In this document: positions 18,650 through 27,405 of the stretch, in pieces
How positions within the stretch are numbered: the first letter of the stretch is position 1
How the letters are laid out: each line of letters starts with the position of its first letter
DNA from: a virus
Direction: 5' to 3' (one strand)
Virus record (IMG/VR): IMGVR_UViG_3300030329_002794
Location: 1-29,409 of that record
Length of the DNA: 29,409 nucleotides
Made by a program: the position numbers and the translations under genes
Notes under the pieces: generated by a model
What the model saw: only the letters and a program-made list of their open reading frames with translations
Databases searched by the model: none
What the model was told of the DNA's origin: nothing

Positions 18650-20167
18650 TTACTTCATTAACATAAAGTTATTAGCACCTTGTGTAATCAAACATCTCTC
18701 TGATAACATGTGGATTTGCATTGCATCTAAAGCAGATGTAGCAGCACCAACAGAACCAGTGATCCAAGACTTCATTCTTCTATCGTCAGTTTGAGAAGCT
18801 CTATAACGAACGTGTAAGAAAGGACGTCTCATGTTTTGTCCAACTTGTTGATCATAAACCGTAGAAGTACCAGCTGGGATAATAACCCCTCTAATAGCTT
18901 CAGAACCAGCTGTAGCATTAATACCACCTCTAGTAGCTTTATCGTTTAAGTATCTAAAGTCAGATTTGTAGAAATCGTAAGAACCTCTTCGGAAACCAGA
19001 GAATCCTAAGTTAAGCGCCATGTCTTCTGAATTAGAGAATACTCCAAAAGAAGTACCACCAGCTCCATAAGAATTCATTGAAGCTAACATGTCGTCAAAA
19101 GCTAGAGCAGTTGCTCTATTTACAAACATCATATTTTCTTCAATAGCACCTTGTGAGTCAAACTCAGCTAAAATAGCATCAAATTCTGCTAAATCAGTAG
19201 GTCCGTTAACACCAGTAACACCAGTAGTTATATTACCTCTATCTTCAATAGCAGCAAATAAACCTTCTGTACCTGATTTATTAGCAGATTGACCTAATTC
19301 AGTATCAACATTTGTAGAATTCGACGTTTTGATCGCTTCTAACATAGTCATTTCTAAATAATCAGTAAAACGTGCTCTTGTATCAGCTTCAGCTTTTAAA
19401 TACCATAAGTAACCCGCTGCACCCATTTCAGAAGCAACTTCTACCCAACCAATTCTAGAAGCGTCAGATCCTGATACTTCGTAGAAATCTTTCATAATAA
19501 TTGGTTTATTAGAAAAAGACTTGAAAGTAGGCTCGTTAGAACCACTATGAGTAGCCTCAGCAGTACCTCTGTGACTAATACCATTGTAATTGTCACCTTT
19601 AGCGAATTCAGAACCGATAACTAATAGCGTAGCAGCTCCAACTGTTTCAGAGTGATTAGTTAGTACGTCTTCGTTATAAGCTCTAATACCGATAGTGTTA
19701 CCACTAACAGCCGCTACTAAACATCTAGAAACGTAACCTGGAGTTGATATTAATACGATATCGTTAACTCTAACACCATGAGCGTCTCCTGGATTTGAAG
19801 AACCGAATCCGTCTGCTACAACATTCCCATCAATATCAGATGTAACTGTGAACATACCTTTAGCGCCTGATGAACTTACGTTACCATCTAAGTCTATAGT
19901 ACCTTTTAATGAAATGTGTAGTCTTGATTGTTCAGACCATACAACTTGATCAGCTGTCATGCTCTCTTCAGCCCCAACTTGAGATAAGAAACCTGAAATA
20001 GTTCTAGGTCCGAAAACCTGAGCTTCTTGCTCCATTAGGTCTGGTAAATATTGTTGCGCCCATCCTTGTCCGGATGTAGACGCTAAATCTAGATAATTTG
20101 AAGCGAACGTTTGTTGCTGTGAACTTGGAACACTATTCAAATTACCTCCTGGATTTGAAATTGCCAT
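18650..20167 (-). CDS. Major capsid protein, 505 aa
   Basis: Expected position right after the scaffold-like gene, expected length for crAss-like capsid proteins (about 490-510), and a strong terminator behind it. The N-terminus (AISNPGGNLNSVPSSQQQ, then GWAQQYLPDLMEQEAQVFG and RTISGFLSQVGA) is recalled from major capsid proteins of marine and crAss-like phages; these have the HK97 fold. Later, a long helical spine-like region lies at about 262-290 (YLKAEADTRARFTDYLEMTM), and FLHVRYRASQTDDRRM lies near the C-terminus. Composition is Ala/Gly/Ser-rich with fewer Lys than neighbours, as for a highly expressed protein. No N-terminal cleavage site for a prohead protease is obvious. Confidence 0.85.
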   Translation of the reverse strand: MAISNPGGNLNSVPSSQQQTFASNYLDLASTSGQGWAQQYLPDLMEQEAQVFGPRTISGFLSQVGAEESMTADQVVWSEQSRLHISLKGTIDLDGNVSSSGAKGMFTVTSDIDGNVVADGFGSSNPGDAHGVRVNDIVLISTPGYVSRCLVAAVSGNTIGIRAYNEDVLTNHSETVGAATLLVIGSEFAKGDNYNGISHRGTAEATHSGSNEPTFKSFSNKPIIMKDFYEVSGSDASRIGWVEVASEMGAAGYLWYLKAEADTRARFTDYLEMTMLEAIKTSNSTNVDTELGQSANKSGTEGLFAAIEDRGNITTGVTGVNGPTDLAEFDAILAEFDSQGAIEENMMFVNRATALAFDDMLASMNSYGAGGTSFGVFSNSEDMALNLGFSGFRRGSYDFYKSDFRYLNDKATRGGINATAGSEAIRGVIIPAGTSTVYDQQVGQNMRRPFLHVRYRASQTDDRRMKSWITGSVGAATSALDAMQIHMLSERCLITQGANNFMLMK

Positions 20168-20187
20168 AATTTTGTAATTTTAAATTG

Positions 20188-21426
20188 TTATTTGTTATTT
20201 TTAATTTGAAATTTATAAGTCGGTTCAGGTCCATCTAAAGCTCTAACTCTTAAACCACTAGTATTAACATTCTCAGTGTGAGATTGTCTAGGATCCATAC
20301 TAACATTTTTAGATTGCTCAATGCTTTCTTTTAAACCATCAGCTTTACCTTGTTGATAAAAATGATTAGCAACAACATCTGCGTTCATAGCTGTAAATAA
20401 GGATTTGTGATAACCTACACCATCTGACATACTTTTATTTTTGTCAAGAAACTTTCCTACAAAATTGTTTATATCACTTTGTGTTTGTTTTACTTTATCT
20501 ACATCTGTAACATTAAGCCTAAATTTTTTCTCTCCTATATTATATTCAAAACCTTTGAATTTTTCAGAAAATACTTTATTAGTTTCTTTTTGAAACGCAG
20601 ATCTTTGTTTTTTAGAAAGATCTTCATTTTTAACCTTCTCTTCGTTATAGTTGTTGTAGAAATTAATTGCTTCTTGTTGCTCATTTGTGAGTTTTGAACC
20701 AAGTTTAATCTCTTCATAATATTTGGACTTTAGCCCGTCCAAGTGGCTTTTAGCGCTGGCAACTTGCTCTTTTAACGCTAATTTTTTTCTTTTAATATCT
20801 TTTTCTTCATCTAACTCTTCGTCGTAAGCGAATTGATCTTCCATCATGAAATTAATCTCTTCTTGATCTAGATGAGGTTTTGTTTGTTTATAGTATTCTT
20901 GTAATAATTCTTGATTATCTAATTTACTATAATCTTTACTTAATTTAACGTAGTCACTAAGATCTCCACCAGTAGTATCCATAAACTCCATTAGTTTTTG
21001 AATTGATTCTGGTAGTTTCTCTCCAGTTTCTATAGATTCAGCTATAGCATCTTCTACAACCTCCGTTACTTCTTTTACTTCCTGCTCTTCTTTTACCTCC
21101 TCAACGATGGGTGTGTTTTCATCTTGAATGGGCTTTTCTTCTTGAACGACAATTTCTTCAAGAGCGGGTTGCTCTTGTTTTCCTCCGTCCACTTTCTCGC
21201 CATCTCCGGTTTGTTCTTCCACATCCACTTTCTCTGTTTTTGGCTCTTGAACGGCATCTTCTTTTTCTTTTTTTTCTATATTGTCTAAATCTACTTTAAC
21301 GACGTTATCATCGTCTTTACTACTAAATTTACTTAAGTCGACTTTAGTAATATTTTCATCTACTTTATTGTCTACTTTTTCTTCAGTAGCCTTTTTAGCT
21401 ACTTTTTCTTTTTTCTTTTTTGCCAT
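20188..21426 (-). CDS. Acidic scaffold-like/core protein, 412 aa
   Basis: The first 150 residues are low complexity, dominated by Lys, Glu, Val, Asp and Gln, with a repeated KVDL element (about 28-31 and 43-46). From about 150 on the protein is helical and coiled-coil-like (EEKDIKRKKLALKEQV, then NEQQEAINFYNNYNEEK). Near the C-terminus, NADVVANHFYQQGKADGLKE and SMDPR form a segment I recall from the equivalent gene between portal and capsid in marine and crAss-like phages. Such acidic helical proteins in this slot usually act as scaffold or internal core during capsid assembly, but no experiment-linked motif proves it here. The ATG at 21426 is preceded only by A/T-rich sequence. Confidence 0.75.
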   Translation of the reverse strand: MAKKKKEKVAKKATEEKVDNKVDENITKVDLSKFSSKDDDNVVKVDLDNIEKKEKEDAVQEPKTEKVDVEEQTGDGEKVDGGKQEQPALEEIVVQEEKPIQDENTPIVEEVKEEQEVKEVTEVVEDAIAESIETGEKLPESIQKLMEFMDTTGGDLSDYVKLSKDYSKLDNQELLQEYYKQTKPHLDQEEINFMMEDQFAYDEELDEEKDIKRKKLALKEQVASAKSHLDGLKSKYYEEIKLGSKLTNEQQEAINFYNNYNEEKVKNEDLSKKQRSAFQKETNKVFSEKFKGFEYNIGEKKFRLNVTDVDKVKQTQSDINNFVGKFLDKNKSMSDGVGYHKSLFTAMNADVVANHFYQQGKADGLKESIEQSKNVSMDPRQSHTENVNTSGLRVRALDGPEPTYKFQIKNNK

Positions 21427-21456
21427 AATAAAATATTATATAATTAATAAAATTGC

Positions 21457-23874
21457 TTATCTAGGACCAAATTGATTTAATCCTAAACCACCACCTATTA
21501 TATCATTACCTGCTGATTCAAAGTTTTTAGGTGGTTTTGCGTTGTTTCTTTGATCTATCATTTCTGATTGTTGTGTAGCCTGTATTTTTGTTCTTTCGTC
21601 TTTTCTATCTTCTTTTTGTTTTTCTCGCTCCATTACAATACTCATATCTGTTTCTCTCAATCTCATATTGTACTGAAATTCTAACTCCATTAATTCTTTT
21701 TTGATTTCAGCTTCTTGAGCTAATTTCTGAGCTGCAACTTGTCCTTTTAATTGTTCTAATTCTGCTTGATTTTGCGTTAACATTTGATTTTTTTGAACTT
21801 CTGCTTGAGCGGCCGCTTCTTGAGCTTGTGCATTAGCTTGTGCTTGCGCCTGCATGTTCTCTTGTTGCATTTGTTGATCTTTCTCCATTTTCTTTTTACG
21901 TCTCAATTTTAATAATTGATTGGCTAATTTAATACTTTTAATATTCCTAAGATCAATAGCGTCTTCTAAATCTATACTTTGCTGTGCTAGCGCTACTTGT
22001 ATATTGTTCTCAAGCATGGCTTTTTCTTCTTCGTCTGGAGATAATTCTATAAATATACCAAAATCATATAAATGTAAATCACTCATCTCTTCTAACGTAG
22101 CTACATTGTGTGTTCCTATAGCATTTATAAAAGCATCTCTAGTAGGAGAATATTCTATTATATCAGATATTCTAAGAGATAAACATTCCGCGATATTTTG
22201 TGTTAAAAATAATCCCGCTTGTAATATATGTCTAGTAGCTGTATTTGAGTTTGCCGCTGCTAATTTTTGAACACCAACTAAAGCTTTAGCGTCTGGAGTT
22301 GTTGCGTCTCTAGCTTCGTTTAAACCGGTTACATCTCTTATCATTTGTAAATAATAATTATAATTACCAATAAGAGCTTGTAGTTTATTACCTCCAGTAC
22401 CACTTGTTATTTCTTGAATAGGTACTTTACCTGGGTTCATATCGCCTTCTTGTGTTAACGATCTACCTATAACAGAACCTGTTTGGAAAAACATATTTAA
22501 AGCTTCTTGGGGACTATAATTAGTTCCATTACCTAAATCAATTTCAGCTAAACCATCAGCGTCTAAATATACACCGTCTGGTACCATACGTGACATCACT
22601 TGTTGTAGTTTTAAATGAGTAAGTTGAATCATGTCAGCAAAACCAGTGATACGATTAACTAGTGAATCTATTCTGCCTTTGTACATTCTAGGAGCAACTA
22701 TAGAATAATTCATTTTTACTTTAGTAAAATCACTTTTAGGGCGCATCATATTTTTAGACATTTCCCACTTTAATAATTTTTTACTACCAACTATTATCGC
22801 GCCTTCATATAGACACTCTATAGATCTATACATTCTACCGTAATCTCCTTCCATTTCTTGAGGTGGATCATAACTATCGTCTTTTGGTATGGCTTTAGTA
22901 GCACCTGTACGTGTTTCTTTTGTTTTATAAACCTCATTCATGTAGGTTTTATAATTAAAATATAATACCTGCACTTGATTATTATCTGTTTCTTGATTTA
23001 TACGTGTTCTAGTTGGGTAACTATCAAAATTATTTTTATTTTTAATTAACTCTTCTAAATCTTCATGTTCTAAGTGAGGAAATTCTTTAACAAGTTCGTT
23101 AATAGGTATAGTTTTTACTTCACCAACATAATATATATCTTCAAAATACGGAGATTCAGTATAAGAATATACTAAATTAGATGGATCCACATAGTCTATA
23201 GTGACACCTTGTGAAGTATTAAAACCTGTTTTTACAGCGCCAATACCCAGAACTGTTAAATCTCTATAAAATCTTTTTTTAATTAACTCATAATTATTAC
23301 CGTTCATTAAAACATTTATAGCTTGTTCTTCAGCTAATTCAACAGCTTGTTTATAAGTCAACTGCATGTGTAGTTCTAATTCTTCTTCTGATTCAGGTAA
23401 TTTTGTGGGATCGTTTTCGTATAAATTTATACCAAAAGCTTGTGCTGCATAGTCATTCATTTCTTGTGTAGCCATGTCTCTTAATATAGATTCCATATAT
23501 TCCGTTCTTTTTTCAACGCCATACGGATCTTGAGAGTAAGCTTTTATATCATACACTCTTTCTGATATACCATTAACAACTATATCTACGAATTTAGGGA
23601 TGATTGGAACTGGTGTCCAATCAAGATTTAGATAACTTAAGTCACCATTTATAGATAACTCATCTTTATATTTTTGTACTGATTGGCTTCCACTAGCGTA
23701 TAATCTTAAATTGTGGAAACGAGTTGAAGAAGAAGCAAATCTATTTAAACCTTGATCAATATTAAACCATTCTGATTCTATTGCTTTAGCAACTCTCAAA
23801 CCATAATCATAACTTATTTTCTCAGCATCACTAACAACTTGACTAGGAAAACTATTACTTGCAAAATCACTCAT
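21457..23874 (-). CDS. Portal protein, 805 aa
   Basis: Directly follows the large terminase by two bases. The crAss-type portal signature is visible at about 79-102 (LSYLNLDWTPVPIIPKFVDI), and the body continues with LNLDW, YVDPSNLVYSYTESPYFEDI and, near 515-540, a segment with RDVTGLNEARDATTPDAKAL typical of portals. The length fits the long portals of crAss-like phages (about 750-850). The C-terminal part (about 640-760) is an extended Gln/Ala-rich helix (QAQAQANAQAQEAAAQAEVQ) that may form the barrel above the crown inside the capsid. Twelve copies are expected to form the DNA gate, docking terminase during packaging and the connector afterward. It ends with a short Gly-rich tail. Confidence 0.88.
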   Translation of the reverse strand: MSDFASNSFPSQVVSDAEKISYDYGLRVAKAIESEWFNIDQGLNRFASSSTRFHNLRLYASGSQSVQKYKDELSINGDLSYLNLDWTPVPIIPKFVDIVVNGISERVYDIKAYSQDPYGVEKRTEYMESILRDMATQEMNDYAAQAFGINLYENDPTKLPESEEELELHMQLTYKQAVELAEEQAINVLMNGNNYELIKKRFYRDLTVLGIGAVKTGFNTSQGVTIDYVDPSNLVYSYTESPYFEDIYYVGEVKTIPINELVKEFPHLEHEDLEELIKNKNNFDSYPTRTRINQETDNNQVQVLYFNYKTYMNEVYKTKETRTGATKAIPKDDSYDPPQEMEGDYGRMYRSIECLYEGAIIVGSKKLLKWEMSKNMMRPKSDFTKVKMNYSIVAPRMYKGRIDSLVNRITGFADMIQLTHLKLQQVMSRMVPDGVYLDADGLAEIDLGNGTNYSPQEALNMFFQTGSVIGRSLTQEGDMNPGKVPIQEITSGTGGNKLQALIGNYNYYLQMIRDVTGLNEARDATTPDAKALVGVQKLAAANSNTATRHILQAGLFLTQNIAECLSLRISDIIEYSPTRDAFINAIGTHNVATLEEMSDLHLYDFGIFIELSPDEEEKAMLENNIQVALAQQSIDLEDAIDLRNIKSIKLANQLLKLRRKKKMEKDQQMQQENMQAQAQANAQAQEAAAQAEVQKNQMLTQNQAELEQLKGQVAAQKLAQEAEIKKELMELEFQYNMRLRETDMSIVMEREKQKEDRKDERTKIQATQQSEMIDQRNNAKPPKNFESAGNDIIGGGLGLNQFGPR

Positions 23875-23876
23875 AT

Positions 23877-26093
23877 TTATTGTTTGATTATTTTAGAAAC
23901 ATTACCTTTATTAGAATATTTAGCAATGTTTATATTTAATTTCTGTTTTTCTATTTTTGCGTTTGGCGCATATAAATGTCTATTACAAGCCATTATAGCT
24001 AATCCAGAACTTATTGTAGCGTCAAACTTTGTTCTCTTAGTTATGTCAAATCTACTCCAATCATTTAACGTTCTATTAAAATAAATCTTTCCATAATTTC
24101 CATCTCCCAAATGACCAACGTTGTGCTGTATATACATTTCAATAGCAGCAGCGTGAGCCTGTTTTATATCTTCACTTGAATTAGGTATTCCTCCAACTTC
24201 TTTTTCTGCGACTGATAACTTGTTCCATACTTTATCAGGTCTATTCATACTAAATCCTCTATACCCTCTTCTTCTTAAATAATACAATAATCTAGGCTTG
24301 TTGTTCTCTGCAAGCATTGGCATTCCATAAAAAACTAACGCCATTAAAACGTCTTCAAAAAACATATCTGCCGTTTGAGGTCTTGCTAAATATTCTAAGA
24401 AAAAGTGACTAGGCGGACAATCTTCCATTGAAAATTTAGTTAAACCGTGTAAAGCCCCTTTAGAACCTTTTCCATCAACAGTGCCAGATATATCATAACT
24501 ATCACATCCAAACGCTCCCATGTGTTCATTTCCTGGATATCTTATACCGTTTTTAATTACTATATTATTTTGTAAATGTTGTGGTGGAAACCAACTAATT
24601 TTAAATCTACCTTTTGGGTCTGGATAAAAAATCACATTTGAATCTTTAACCCCATTAATCCATTGAAAATTTCCAACACTTACTATTGACGAGTTGTTTG
24701 TACCGTCATTAAAATCTATTTGTTCGTATATCTTAATTAAGTTAAATATACTATTTAAAGACTCATCTCTAAACGCATGCTCTGTAGTTCTAGGAAATTG
24801 TCTATAAAATTCATTTAAAGCGTCATGATCTGATTTTAAACCTTCAGCTTCATTATCCCAGTGTTCTATTATACCTACATCTATTAATTCACCGTCTGGA
24901 TCGAGGACATCATTATCTGGCGTATCAAAAACAGGATGTCCGTATTCGTCAATAAATCCTTCGTAGTTCCATTCCATTGGGATAAAGAGAGAATATAAAC
25001 CAGACTTTGTCTGTCCATTACGATTTCTTTGTGTAACATCTGATGCGTCATATAGTTTTTTAAAGTTATCACCTCCTTTATCTAAAGCATTTGATGTACT
25101 ACCCATCATACATTTACCAACTATTCTACTACCTAAACGTAGACATGTCTTTGTTACTCTCCAATTATTTAATATATTATCAGGTCTTTCCCATTTACCA
25201 CTTTCATCGTGTACTAGTAAATTAAGCTTTTCACCGTCATAACTATTATCACCCGTGTTCTTCCAGTCTATAGTTGTATCTAAACCAACTATATCTTCTA
25301 ACTTTTCATTCGATGTTATCTTTTTTCTCGTAAACTTACTAGCTGGTACTCTGTATGCTAATTCAGATTTTGGTCTATCCATACCGTCCTGAATAGGTTT
25401 AAAGAAAAACGGATAATTTATACTAATTGGAACGACTTTGTCGGTAAACATTTTCTTAGCATCGGCACCTGTTTTAGACAAGATACCATATCTACTATCA
25501 CTTGATATAGTAGCTAAATTAACTGTTTCTGCTGACGACATAAAAGAAAATCCAGATCTACGATTTTTAAGATAACACATACCATAACATCTTTTATCTG
25601 CTTTACACGCTTCCCAAAATATAAAAAACAATCTATTTGCTTCTCTATAGTCTGGAGCTCCAACATCAATTTTACTCCATTGTAGATACATGTAGTGTGT
25701 ACCGGTTATCCAAGTTGGTTTTCCTTTATTTACGAACCAAAAACCTTCTTCTCTTCGTTTAAATTCTTCATCTATATAATCGTACCATTGCTCTTTATTT
25801 TCATCTGGGTAATTTCTCCAATCAAATATATTTTTTATATTATTTAATTCTTTTGGATAATCTTGTTTAACCCATTTGTTTTTAGCGTGTTTATATGGTT
25901 CTTTAGGCACTTTAGGTAAGGCTATAGCTAAATTTTGAATTTCTATAATTTCACCTATAACTCCATTGTGTGATAACACAATTATATCATGCTCCTTATT
26001 GTAACCGTATTTCCACTTTTTACCTCGATTCATACGGGTAACAGTGGTTCTTTTTACAGGTTCTATTGTCCTAACTAAACTTTGCTTATACAT
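23877..26093 (-). CDS. terL: Terminase large subunit, 738 aa
   Basis: DNA-packaging motor with ATPase and nuclease. A variant Walker A (KNRRSGFS, 176-183, the R/K-rich form used by many phage terminases), a Walker B at 292-297 (LLVHDE, catalytic Glu 297) and a coupling motif GSTSN at 331-335 are visible. The C-terminal RNase H-like nuclease has candidate metal ligands D531 (in GCDSYD), E596 (PMLAEN) and D691 (KFDATISSGL). Segments such as MYLQWSKIDVG, PDYREANRLFFIFWEACKAD and DNILNNWRVTKTCLRLGS resemble crAss-like phage terminases as I recall them. Its ATG overlaps the TAA of the gene before it (TAATG, 26091-26095). Best phylogenetic marker in the window. Confidence 0.93.
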   Translation of the reverse strand: MYKQSLVRTIEPVKRTTVTRMNRGKKWKYGYNKEHDIIVLSHNGVIGEIIEIQNLAIALPKVPKEPYKHAKNKWVKQDYPKELNNIKNIFDWRNYPDENKEQWYDYIDEEFKRREEGFWFVNKGKPTWITGTHYMYLQWSKIDVGAPDYREANRLFFIFWEACKADKRCYGMCYLKNRRSGFSFMSSAETVNLATISSDSRYGILSKTGADAKKMFTDKVVPISINYPFFFKPIQDGMDRPKSELAYRVPASKFTRKKITSNEKLEDIVGLDTTIDWKNTGDNSYDGEKLNLLVHDESGKWERPDNILNNWRVTKTCLRLGSRIVGKCMMGSTSNALDKGGDNFKKLYDASDVTQRNRNGQTKSGLYSLFIPMEWNYEGFIDEYGHPVFDTPDNDVLDPDGELIDVGIIEHWDNEAEGLKSDHDALNEFYRQFPRTTEHAFRDESLNSIFNLIKIYEQIDFNDGTNNSSIVSVGNFQWINGVKDSNVIFYPDPKGRFKISWFPPQHLQNNIVIKNGIRYPGNEHMGAFGCDSYDISGTVDGKGSKGALHGLTKFSMEDCPPSHFFLEYLARPQTADMFFEDVLMALVFYGMPMLAENNKPRLLYYLRRRGYRGFSMNRPDKVWNKLSVAEKEVGGIPNSSEDIKQAHAAAIEMYIQHNVGHLGDGNYGKIYFNRTLNDWSRFDITKRTKFDATISSGLAIMACNRHLYAPNAKIEKQKLNINIAKYSNKGNVSKIIKQ

Positions 26094-26365
26094 TATTTAG
26101 ATCTCCCTTCCGCGAACCCTTTAAAGACTTTCTCTTTTTTCTCTGGTTCTTTACCTTCAATAATATTCTCTTCATCTTGGATTCTATTGAGTATTTCAAA
26201 AGCATCAAAAATGGCGAGTTTTTTGGTAGCGGCAGCATTCTTAAGTCTGTCTGCAGTAATATCATCTCCGCTATCGACGATAGCTTCTTTTGCAACTTTG
26301 ATAAGTTCATCAACTGCTTTGTGCCCAGCTTGGATTATACGCTTCTTCGTTTCCTTGATATTCAT
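26093..26365 (-). CDS. Small terminase candidate, 90 aa
   Basis: A short, helical protein. The stretch ITADRLKNAAATKKLAIFDA followed by FEILNRIQDEENIIEG is similar to helical small proteins found just upstream of large terminase genes in marine phages, and position, size and coupling (TAATG with terL) fit a small terminase that selects DNA. There is no recognisable helix-turn-helix, so this is inference. It begins inside the end of the preceding gene, with a 56-base overlap (26310-26365) in a different frame. No later in-frame Met exists, so the overlap is real if this is a gene; an ATTAAAT leader just before the ATG supports the start. Confidence 0.7.
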   Translation of the reverse strand: MNIKETKKRIIQAGHKAVDELIKVAKEAIVDSGDDITADRLKNAAATKKLAIFDAFEILNRIQDEENIIEGKEPEKKEKVFKGFAEGRSK

Positions 26366-26900
26366 ATTTAATTGTAATAAATTTATTCATAACTCTATAT
26401 AATCTCTTGTTATCTATTATGAATTCGTAAGTTGAAAATGGAGTAAAACCTACCAATTCTCCTTTTTTGTATATACCATCAGTATATTTAACTATACCTA
26501 TACAAGTCTCTTCTTGATTAGCGCTTAAATTGTTTCTTTCTTTAATAGGCTGTACGAAACAATATCCTTTTGGAGCTTTCCATTTATCTTTTCTTTTGTA
26601 TAAAAAAACTTGATCTTCTTTTACGAAATAAGTATTTTCATTAAAAAAACTTCTACTATTTTTTTCTTTACCATACACGTCGTGCCAACGTCTAAATACA
26701 TTGTGGTGTGTTATTATAGTATCTCCTGGTTTTATTTCTGTTTCAAAAGCTGTAGGAACTGATTTAACAATAGCTTCTCTATTTACAAATTGGTGATTAT
26801 AAACCTCAGTATTTAATATAAGATCTTTATCATCAATTTTTGTAGTATTGTTATATCTATTTCCTTTTGGCTCTATAACAAAGTCAAAAGGCGCCTTCAT
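26310..26900 (-). CDS. Tandem GroES-like domain protein (possible co-chaperonin), 196 aa
   Basis: The protein reads as two copies of a GroES/Cpn10-like barrel. Copy one, about 5-103: FDFVIEP, REAIVKSVP, KPGDTIIT at 57-64, then FNENTYFVKEDQVFLYKR at 86-103. Copy two, about 110-181: GYCFVQPI, IGIVKYTD, KKGELVGFTP at 145-154, then FIIDNKRLYRVMNKFITIKY. These match the order in GroES: an N-terminal strand with R-V-V-K-like pattern, a G-[ED]-[VI] strand, V-K-x-G-[DE]-x-[VI], then a C-terminal E-x-x-[LY]-x-[IV]-x-x-x-[DI]-I strand. Copy one has an insertion at 70-86. If correct it could partner host GroEL to fold capsid proteins as T4 gp31 does. Fold assignment is by eye and needs profile search. 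Confidence 0.6.
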   Translation of the reverse strand: MKAPFDFVIEPKGNRYNNTTKIDDKDLILNTEVYNHQFVNREAIVKSVPTAFETEIKPGDTIITHHNVFRRWHDVYGKEKNSRSFFNENTYFVKEDQVFLYKRKDKWKAPKGYCFVQPIKERNNLSANQEETCIGIVKYTDGIYKKGELVGFTPFSTYEFIIDNKRLYRVMNKFITIKYEYQGNEEAYNPSWAQSS

Positions 26901-27121
26901 TAATACTGTAGATTATATTCTATAGATATAGCCATATTTTTATTAAAGTCTTTCCAAGGTAAAACATCTTTGTTTTTTCTTATATAAATAGAATATTTAT
27001 CTTTTTCTTCTATAATATCAGAAATTGTATGCCCACCATAAACCTCTTGACCAACCGCGTAATGCATTGCGTTTTCTTTATAATCTTTACCTACAGTAAT
27101 TTTTCTAATTAGTTTGCTCAT
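26900..27121 (-). CDS. Small protein of unknown function, 73 aa
   Basis: A small beta-rich protein with no membrane segment: IRKITVGKDYKENAMHYAVG, a GGHTISDIIEE turn, then strands KYSIYIRK and AISIEYNL. Its start overlaps the end of the preceding coiled-coil gene by 17 bases and its TAA shares a base with the next ATG (TAATG, 26898-26902), so it is inside a tightly coupled set. I do not recognise the family. The context is DNA packaging and capsid folding, but its role is open. Confidence 0.7.
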   Translation of the reverse strand: MSKLIRKITVGKDYKENAMHYAVGQEVYGGHTISDIIEEKDKYSIYIRKNKDVLPWKDFNKNMAISIEYNLQY

Positions 27122-27374
27122 CTTTTTTGTGATTTATAGTACCATCTTGAATGTTAATATCAGCGGTACCATAAGTCTTTTCAAACTCAACCTGCATACC
27201 ACCTAGCTTTTCTTGTAGTTGAGCTACATGATGTAAAAGATTGTGTTTTTTACTTTCAAAAGAACCAATTTCTAATTGAGCTCTATTTATATCGTTAATT
27301 ACTGATTGTACTTGATTTAATTCTTCGTTTGTAATTTTTGTAGCCTTTTCGACTTTCTTTTTTATTTTTGCCAT
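27105..27374 (-). CDS. Short coiled-coil protein, 89 aa
   Basis: Residues 12-70 form a long amphipathic helix with heptad-like spacing (ITNEELNQVQSVINDINRAQ, then LLHHVAQLQEKLGGMQVEFE), and the last 20 residues are polar. I recall similar small coiled-coil proteins near the terminase in marine bacteriophage genomes, but no defined function. It is the first gene after a 31-base A/T-only leader (27375-27405) ending in ATTAAATAAAAATG, a leader type also seen before the 618-residue gene. It overlaps the following gene by 17 bases. Confidence 0.75.
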   Translation of the reverse strand: MAKIKKKVEKATKITNEELNQVQSVINDINRAQLEIGSFESKKHNLLHHVAQLQEKLGGMQVEFEKTYGTADINIQDGTINHKKDEQTN

Positions 27375-27405
27375 TTTTATTTAATTTAAGTTAATTTATT
27401 TATTT

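Noticed and set aside
20168-20230. Bacteroidota-type promoter (TAnnTTTG) before the capsid gene
   Set aside because: The region is A/T-rich with only an imperfect TATAAATTTC; no matching -33 element was found.
20535-20717. A 60-codon minus-strand frame inside the scaffold-like gene
   Set aside because: Wholly nested within a well-supported longer gene, with a low-complexity Lys/Leu/Ile translation.
26086-26313. A 75-codon minus-strand frame overlapping the small terminase candidate
   Set aside because: It lies almost wholly inside the 90-residue gene in another frame, and is Leu/Lys-biased as expected from AT-rich shadow frames.
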